Assembly: GCA_001599815.1 (NCBI GenBank)
Contig: BCIA01000001.1
Coordinates: 2,422,934-2,486,933, forward strand
Direction: 5' to 3'
Length of the DNA stretch: 64,000 bases
From: Furcasterigmium furcatum
Lineage: Eukaryota; Ascomycota; Sordariomycetes; Glomerellales; Plectosphaerellaceae
Made by a program: the position numbers and the translations under genes. The stretch's first letter is position 1, and the number at the start of each line of letters is the position of its first letter. Below the pieces are notes generated by a model. The model saw only the letters and a program-made list of their open reading frames with translations, was not told the origin of the DNA and made no database searches. Below are positions 56,980 through 64,000 of this stretch, piece after piece.

Positions 56980-57316
56980 GACGATAGCCAGGCCATGGAC
57001 TGGAGCCATTACTGCGCAATCGATCAGCATGGCCGAACCTGCTGTGTCATGTACATTGGTATGGGATGGACTAGATGATTTCCTTGGGAGTAATGGGGAC
57101 TGATAGGCGGCGGCAATCGTGTTGGGTGCCTCCGTTTTGGCGGTGCCCGTTCATCGGGATAATCGACTGTTTTCATCACGCACGTACTCACACACGGTTC
57201 GGACAGTGCAGCGATCTCTATTTTCAACGCCCAGAAATGCTCCAGTTGCATGGTATTCGCAGATGGGTTGACACGCAATGCCTCCAGTAATGACACTTTT
57301 AGATTGAGGACCAGGT
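56980..57316. other. Intergenic, convergent ends of the conserved protein gene and spb1
   Basis: 337 bases of 3' untranslated sequence. No gene seen. Confidence 0.4.
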
Positions 57317-60012
57317 TCACCGCTTCTTCGATTTCGACTTTGCCGCCACCCTCTTTTGCGCACGCAAGTCTTTCTTCATCCTCGAGTCGACAATCTGGTA
57401 CCTGCCCCTGACGCCTTTGGGACGGCCCTTGACACCACGGTTGGAACCTGAGGGATGATGTTAGCAGTGTCCCAGCGAGTCTATACGGGGACGCTCCGGG
57501 TGAGGAACATCTCCGTTGGATTAGGGGGAACTCACCCTTGGCGACGACAAGCGTCGGCTTGGGCCTCCTCTTGACCTGTCCCGCCTTGCTCATGAGCTTG
57601 GCGATGGTGCTCGCCTTCTCCTTCTCCGTCAGGCCCTCCTCGCCGAGGAGCATGTCGCTCTTCTTCTTGAGCTTCTCGAGGCGCTGGGCCATCTTGAACT
57701 TCTTGCGCGCCTTGGCCTCGCGGACCTTCTTGATGGGACGGGCGTTGTACGCGCGCAGCTTCTCCTTGATGGCGTCGGCAGCGGCCTTGGTGATGGGCTT
57801 CTGCGGGCGGTCGTGCTTGGTCTCGTCGTCGAGGAACCACTCGGGCAGGCCGTCGCGGTCGCGGAAGGCGTGCCGGTTGAACCCGTCGTCCGTCAAGTCG
57901 TGCGTCGTCCTCTGGCCTGTCGCGAGTTGGTGCGCGAGCGTCATCGCTTCCGCGGTGATGATGTCGATGTCGAGCGTTCCGTCGGCCTTGCGCTTGTCGC
58001 TGTCGTCTTCCCACGCGGGATCCTCCTCGGCGCGCTTGACCACCTGGATGCGATCTTCGTCTTCGCTGTCTTCCTCCAACTCGGCGGCCGGAGCAGCGGC
58101 CTCGGATGATGTCTTGGTGGACTTCGTCTTCTCGGCTTGCGGCTGCTTCTTCGCGTTGGACTTGGCGGACTCGATCATCGCGTCGATGGCTGCGTCGTCG
58201 ATGTCCTCGTCGCCGGTCTTCTTCGGCTCTGCGTCCTTCATCTCCACGTCCTCCTCTTCGTCTACCAGGCCCTCGAAGATGTCCTGGCTGAAGAAGTTCT
58301 TCGCCCGCCGGGACAATGCGCCGTCCTCAGTGGGTTCATCGTCGAGGCTTCGCAGGAGCGGCTTGCCACTAGATGTGCCCTCGTCGTCAGACTCGTCGCT
58401 GCTGCTCTCCTCGAGCTGCAGGTCATCAGCGCTATCAGCCTCCTCACCGCCCGAGAAGCCCTCAAACTCGTCCTTGTGCTCCTCGCGCGCTCGCTTCGCC
58501 CGGTACTTCGCATCGGCCTCGGCCTTCTTCTCCCGGTACTGCTCGTACATGCCGTCGAGCTCGCGCTCGAGGCGGTCCTCCTCCTCGTCAGACTCGCTGT
58601 CCGTCTCGCCGGAAGAGCCCAGTCCGCTGTCCTTTTGCTCCGTCTGCGGGATGAGCATCCTTCCCTTGGCGAGCTTGTCGGTGGCATTCGCCTTGTCAAC
58701 GGTCTTCAGAGAGAACATGGCATCCGGGCCCATGGGACCCTCCTGCTCCATACCAATGTCCATGGGCGCCACCATGTTCATCTGCATGCGAACGATACCC
58801 TTCTGCTTCTTCTCGTTCTCTCTCCGCCTCTCCCTCTTCTTCTTGGAGTTCTCTCGGTCCCGCATGGCCTGGAGCTCTTCCTGTATCTTCAGCTCCTCAT
58901 CCATGGGTTCGACCTCGGCGACCTCCTCGCCCTGCTTTGCCTCGTCTTCTGCCGTGGTAGAGAGGCCGAAGATATCTCTGACCTTGAGACGCCATCGCAG
59001 GAGATGCTTGAAATCTTTCCTGCCCAGGACCTTCAGATCGTTGCAGTTCGCCCGGATCTCCTCGGTTGTGATGGGCAGCTGCTCCATGGCTGCGAGCGCG
59101 ACGTCGCCGTTCTTCGGCTGCTGGAAGGAGAGCTTATTGTAGTTTCCGAGGATATGGAGCGGATCCGTCGTCGTGATGAACTCGCTCGCCGGGATCTCCT
59201 TGAACTGGGTGTAGTCGCCCTCCTCGTAACCGTCGCGCTTCCTCTTCTTCTTCTCGGGGTTGTACACCTTTGCCTCGTTATTCGGCGCCTCATCCTTGAG
59301 CTCGGCGAAGACGGAACGGGGATCGAGGAAGCGGGGGTCGATGCGCTTGGGGGCCTTGAAGCCGGTGCAGACGACGAAGATTTCGGCGGAGACGTTACGG
59401 GATGACGGGGGCTTCGTGGCCTCGACCTTTGTGAAGAGCTGGTTGAAGACCCAGAGCAGGGGGTTGTAGTCCTTCGATCGGAAGACCTTGGTGACGAATG
59501 TGCCGCCCTCGGCGAGGAACTCGGTGGCGAGCTTCATCGACTGCAGCACCAGCTCGGCCTGGTTGAAGGAATCCTGCGTCCAGGCGGTACCGACGTTGGG
59601 GGCACCGTCGTGGAGGACGGTGTCACACTTCCATGTCTTGAAATGCGAGCGGATTGTCGCGCGGCACTTTTCGGTCGTGATGTCGCTCTGGAAGGTGATG
59701 ACTCTCGGGATGGGCTTGATGGGCGCGAGATCGACGCCGACGATAAGACTGTTGACGGGCATGACTTCGGCGGCGACTTGACACCAGGACTGCACGGGCA
59801 GGTCAGAATTGTCGTTTGAAGTATCTGGGGGATGGGAAACCTACTCCTGGTGCGGCGCAAAGATCCAGCAGGACCTTGCTCTTCTCCAAGAAGCCATACT
59901 TCTTGTTCAGCTGGATCAGCTTGAAGGCAGCTCTGGCACGGTATCCCTTCTCCTTGGCGAGCTTGTACCACTTGTCGAGACGGCCTTTGCCGTGCTTCTT
60001 CTGGATGGCCAT
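57317..60012 (-). CDS. spb1: Spb1, AdoMet-dependent 2'-O-ribose rRNA methyltransferase
   Basis: Model: complement(57317..57447, 57536..59789, 59845..60012), 850 residues, phases agree. The N-terminal FtsJ/RrmJ domain (1-220) starts MAIQKKHGKGRLDKWYKLAK. It shows motif I LLDLCAAPGSWCQVA and the catalytic K-D-K-E set (Lys near YRARAAFKL, HDGAPN, GTFVTKVFRS, SAEIFVVC). The Spb1-specific middle region contains LGNYNKLSF and RWRLKVRDIFGL. The long acidic stretches (about 430-620) and the conserved C-terminal Spb1_C block (MTLAHQLATGQ, DDGFNRHAFRDRDGLPEWF) end in a basic tail. In yeast, Spb1 methylates G2922 in the A-loop of 25S rRNA in the nucleolus and is needed for 60S assembly. The last exon carries only the basic tail. 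Confidence 0.96.
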
Positions 60013-61003
60013 TGCGGGCGCGGTCGACAGACAATGGCGCTGGTGTTCGCTGGGAGAGAGTCGCGGATGTGTGCTGGAGTGGCCCCGCCAGATTCGCAGT
60101 CTGAAGTCGAGATAGAAATTTTGACGATGGACGGGAGCTGATAAGATAAGAAAATTTGGCGGTGGCAGGGGAAGATGCGTCACTAGTCTCGATTCGGCTA
60201 CTCGCTTTTGGCTCTATGCTTAGCCTTGGCACAGGACGAGCCTGAGCCACGAAGGAAGGTCACAATAAGAACAGCTCGCTTTTCCTCACTGAAGGGTCTC
60301 TATTCTAGGTAAGGTACCTATATTCCACAGACATATGAACCTTGTGAGAAATTTCCTTGGATCTATCTCATTTTATCATCTCCGACTGACATTAGCGTGC
60401 AAAGTTCGTGGGGGAGTGCAACTTTGGGAGACTGTGCTGGAGTTTCTGTGTAGATGAGGAGCTGCCATTGGTTTATGTTTCTCTGGATGAATGAAATAGA
60501 AAACAATGAAGTTTTAAGCAATGTATGGAAGTAAAGGCTAAGGTTCCTGTCGGGAGGCGTGCAACATCTTGTGCGGAAGTTGTGGCTCGGTGATCAATGC
60601 CCCGATAGTCTGGCGGGTTCAGCGGTGCGCATTCCGTGGTGGCTGACCGCCCCGCCCGCTGTGGGCTCCTGTCACGCCGGGGATTCGGCGCCGTGGACAC
60701 GGCCTGTGCACCCTCGAACCAAAGACGCGTCCAGCGCGTTTCTGACGTGTAAAGTGAGTGGCCACAGCTCTGGCCAACGTCAGGACTCAGGACCAGACCC
60801 TTGGTTCCTGCACCTTGACAAACCTAGCCACAAGACAGCTCCAGAACTGGCCTTTGGTCCTTCTCGAACCACCTCAACTTCGACGACTCCTGCCTTCACT
60901 GGCTTCTCCAGCTTACACGTACTTATCTCCCACCCACGAGCAACTGCCCGAGCAACGCACCTGTCCAACGAACCCATCGTCACTTCCGGTTCTGCCAGCC
61001 AGC
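60013..61003. promoter_or_regulatory. Divergent promoter region of spb1 and the Cdt2-like gene
   Basis: 991 bases between outward-facing start codons. A GGTACCT motif lies near 60314. The frame of the Cdt2-like gene stays open upstream to an ATG at 60758, so part of this region could be coding if that start is used. Confidence 0.4.
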
Positions 61004-63584
61004 ATGAACAGCCCACCACCAAGCGATGGGCTGGTCCCGCCCTCCTCCCCGGCCACGGAGAACACAGAGCCTCTCCGGATGAAGCGTAAAGCTGTCTTGA
61101 CGCCCAGGAAGTTCAACAGGTTCTTCACCCCTCGCAGCCAGGCATCGACCCAGCCTCAGCCCGCTCTTCAACCTCTACCCGAGTCAACTCTCAACGTCCA
61201 GCCCGAATCCTCTCATGCGCCTCCATCCGATCCTCATCACACCCCTCTGTCCCCGAATTCAGTACTCGCCTCATCGCCGCTGAACCCCTCGATAAAACGA
61301 AAGCGAACATCCCCCTTGACTCGACCAGCAACGAGCAATGCTTCCAGCAGCCGCTCTCAAGCTACAGAACCCACAACTCCAAGGGCAGAGCGAGCACCCT
61401 CAGCTAGAACACAACACAACGATACTGGAGCCGATGACAACAGAGCCAGCCCTCTGGTGCTACACCGCCCGTACTCCGGTCCTGCATACTTGACATCTGT
61501 CAGCCAGACTATTGCACCGGTGCCACTGGACTTTGGCCGCGATCGACCAACCACGCCTGCAGTTGTAGGTTCCTCGGCTATGAACCTGAATTCTGGCCGA
61601 AACATGATTTGCTGACGTTCATGCAGACGGACTTCTTCAAGGCCAAGCGTCGACGGGCCATGGCGGCTCAAAAGGATGCTACTGATGAGGCTCAGTCTCT
61701 ACCCGAGCCGGCGACCAACCTAACTATCGTACGTGAAGATTGCTTGATGATATTGACAAACCTGGCTGATTCGTTTTCAGGATGTCCCGGGTTATCAACC
61801 GAAGAACTTTATCAAGCTGCGCAACCGAGGCATGGGCGCCCAGCTCCTGCTCCGCGAGCAGGGAATGACCTCCCGACCAGGCAGGCAGCTTCTCCAATAC
61901 CCAGCTCATGGTACGTTGACCGGCCAAGCTGTCTCCCCCCCTCTTGCCTAACTGGAGCACAGATACGTATGCAGAGACCTCCAGGTTCTTCAGCCGTTCC
62001 ACCGACTGGGACATGTGCGCCATGGAGGATCCCGAGGGCGGCCCTGCAAAGACGAGCATCCCTTTCAGTGTGGCTAGCAGTCACAAGCGCCACCTCACCG
62101 CTGTCGGCGACGAAGAAGGAATTGTTCGCATGTTCGACACTCACTCGACACCCGCCAATGGAGGATTTATTAAGGACAAATTCAAGGCCCGGTTCAAGGT
62201 CCATGAAAACGCCATCATGGACCTGGCTTTCTCCGACGACGACCTTCGCCTCGCCACGGCCTGCGGAGACCGCACTGGCAAGATCATCGACACGGTCACT
62301 TCTATGGTTGCTGCTGAGATGAACCTGGGCCATGAGCAGGCCATGCGCCGTGTCAAGTTCCAGCCTGGCCAGGCTAATGGGAACGTCTTGGCCACCTGCG
62401 ACAAGGCGGGCAGGATCCAAATTTGGGACCTGCGTCTCGGCTCGTCTCCTGTAGGTGCCTTCAGCACCATCGACAGGAGCACTGGCTCCAAGCAGCTCAA
62501 GCCCAGGAACGCGGCCGCCGCCCCTTACAATGTGGGCATCTACAACACCTTCGACCGAGCGCACATGAAGAAGGTACGGAACAAGGAGAAGTTGAGCTCA
62601 GTCACGGCGCTCCAGTACATGGGTGCCGGCCGGGAGCATCTCCTGCTCTCGGCCAGCGAGAATGACGCTCGCATCAAGCTCTGGGACACTCGCTACATCA
62701 ACCGCCGCAACCAAGCCCCAGAGCCACTGTCCGGGACCGCTCCTCCGATCAACCACGCATGGAGGAACTTTGGCATCACCTCCCTGGCCCTCAACACCGA
62801 CACCTCCCGCCTCTACGCCGTCTGCAAAGACTCGACCGTCTACGCGTATTCAACCGCCCACCTGATGCTCGGCTCGGCCCCTCAGTTGTCGACCAGCCCT
62901 CCCCGCCAGCGAGCCGGCCAGGACGAGACTGGACTTGCCCCCCTCTACGGCTTCCAGCACGGCAATCTCGATGTCCGCTCCTTCTACGTCCGCTGCGCCG
63001 TCCGTCCCACCACCCAGGGCTCCGGCCCCGAGCTCCTGGCCGTCGGCTCCTCCAAAGGCAACGCTGTCCTATTCCCCACAGACGAGTCCACTCTCCGCGA
63101 GGTCTGGGACCGCGAATCCGTCCGCCGGTACGACCCGCGCTGGGCCCGGACCAAGCTCCATACGACCGACGGCAACACCCTCGACATCATCACCCCCTCG
63201 TCTACTTCCGGCGCCGTCGCCGACCCGTACAGCCCGAAATTCCGCTACCGCCGTCCCGCCAAACGCCCCGCTAGTCGCAGGGACGCCACCGGCACGCTCG
63301 CCGTAGTTTGGAACGGCACCACCCTCGCAGGCGCCCACAGGCGCGAGGTCACCGGCGTCTCGTGGACCCGCGACGGCAAGCTCGTCACCATCTCCGACGA
63401 CATGACCGTCCGCCAGTGGCAGGAGAAGCCGACCCGCGGCGTGCGCGAGGCCGATGACATCCCCCGCGACGCGAGGGACCTGCGCATGGACCGGAAAAAC
63501 GACACAAAGGCGCACTATGCCGGATGGGCGAGAACGAGGTTCTACTGGGACAAAGAGGACGACAACTCGCCATTTGCCGACTAG
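61004..63584 (+). CDS. Cdt2/DTL-like WD40 protein, probable substrate receptor of CRL4 ubiquitin ligase
   Basis: Model: join(61004..61564, 61627..61728, 61781..61910, 61963..63584), 804 residues, all phases agree. The first 190 residues are disordered and rich in SP/TP sites (LTPRKF, FFTPRS). A TDFFKAKRR motif (188-196) sits exactly after the first intron. The WD40 propeller (about 260-745) shows HLTAVGDEEGIVRMFDT, LATACGDRTGKIID, LATCDKAGRIQIWDLR, LLSASENDARIKLWDTRY, GITSLALNTDTSRLYAV and LVTISDDMTVRQWQ. The order and wording of the repeats fit Cdt2, the DDB1-binding receptor that destroys Cdt1, Spd1/p21-type and other PCNA-bound proteins in S phase. An earlier in-frame ATG at 60758 would add 82 residues. 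The start at 61004 (MNSPPPSDG) was preferred. Confidence 0.8.
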
Positions 63585-64000
63585 AGTGAGGCAGGTTTGT
63601 AAGGTCCCAGTACCAAGGGAACCGGGGCGAGGTGATCTGCCCCCCGTTGGCAGACTTTTCGGTCTATGTTCCCGCGAGGAGAAATCAAAACGGAAGAAGA
63701 TTAGGAGATGAACTCGAGGCGACAACCTCGATATCTTGACATGACTGGCGGGTGAGCAGCTTGCTCCACGGCCACTGTACAGTATAGACTCGCCAGGATG
63801 GCATGCGCATATAGCAGCCGAGAATATCGGCCTCAGGGACCAGACGGAATGCATGGAAAGACCTGGAATGGTAAAAGCGTGCATTAAGCGGCGTTTTGGA
63901 CGCACAGTCAACATTGTAGATACCCTCGTTTTTACTACGATGCAAATGCAATGCAACAGCGAATCTACTTCTAACAATAACTGGATTGCCAAACAGAGAA
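63585..64000. other. 3' flank of the Cdt2-like gene
   Basis: No coding signal seen to the end of the window. Confidence 0.4.

Noticed and set aside
57538..59142. 534-codon and 422-codon plus-strand frames opposite spb1
   Set aside because: Ser/Leu/Arg-rich shadows of the acidic and lysine-rich spb1 coding strand. No recognisable motif.

Overview
This is a gene-rich piece of nuclear DNA from a filamentous ascomycete, most likely a sordariomycete. Short spliceosomal introns (about 45-150 bases) with GT..AG ends and CTRAY-like branch points interrupt most genes. Genes lie on both strands without operons. The protein set is typical of Pezizomycotina: a Pth11-type seven-helix receptor, a CBM1 cellulose-binding module, a HeLo-type death-domain protein, SCAP, Trk and Set1. 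All gene models here were assembled by hand from reading frames, splice signals and phase agreement. No alignment or database search was run.

Layout. 1-8.4 kb is an environment-facing stretch: the tail of an unknown gene, a secreted CBM1 metalloprotease, a Pth11-like receptor and a secreted flavin oxidase of the berberine-bridge type. 8.4-15.6 kb is dense housekeeping: ER cyclophilin B, Trm112, a Big1/Voa1-family membrane protein, Rrp17, tropomyosin and a probable securin. 15.9-20.2 kb holds a divergent pair: a kinase-like protein with C-terminal membrane segments, and a HeLo-like protein fused to a catalytically dead kinase fold. 20.8-38.5 kb carries a Trk potassium transporter, the H3K4 methyltransferase Set1, a JMJD7-like JmjC hydroxylase, an orphan membrane protein and SCAP. 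39-51 kb is sparser: a 66-residue Cys-rich protein, a divergent 14-3-3-like protein, a Myb/SANT-like protein, a DUF4202 protein and a cytochrome b2-type dehydrogenase. A 5 kb stretch without convincing genes follows. The right end has a conserved fungal protein, the ribosomal RNA methyltransferase Spb1 and a Cdt2/DTL-like WD40 protein.

Functional links. Trm112, Rrp17 and Spb1 all serve ribosome or tRNA maturation. Securin and Cdt2 are cell-cycle ubiquitin-pathway players, and tropomyosin acts in cytokinesis. Cyclophilin B, Big1 and SCAP act in the ER.

Most worth a second look: (1) the divergent kinase / HeLo-pseudokinase pair, which resembles the parts of a RIPK-MLKL-like death module; (2) a cyclophilin B gene whose last intron, if retained, swaps a transmembrane tail for an HDEL-like HVEL end; (3) a Cdt2-like protein carrying a PIP-degron-like motif of the kind its own ligase recognises; (4) a secreted metalloprotease fused to a cellulose-binding domain.
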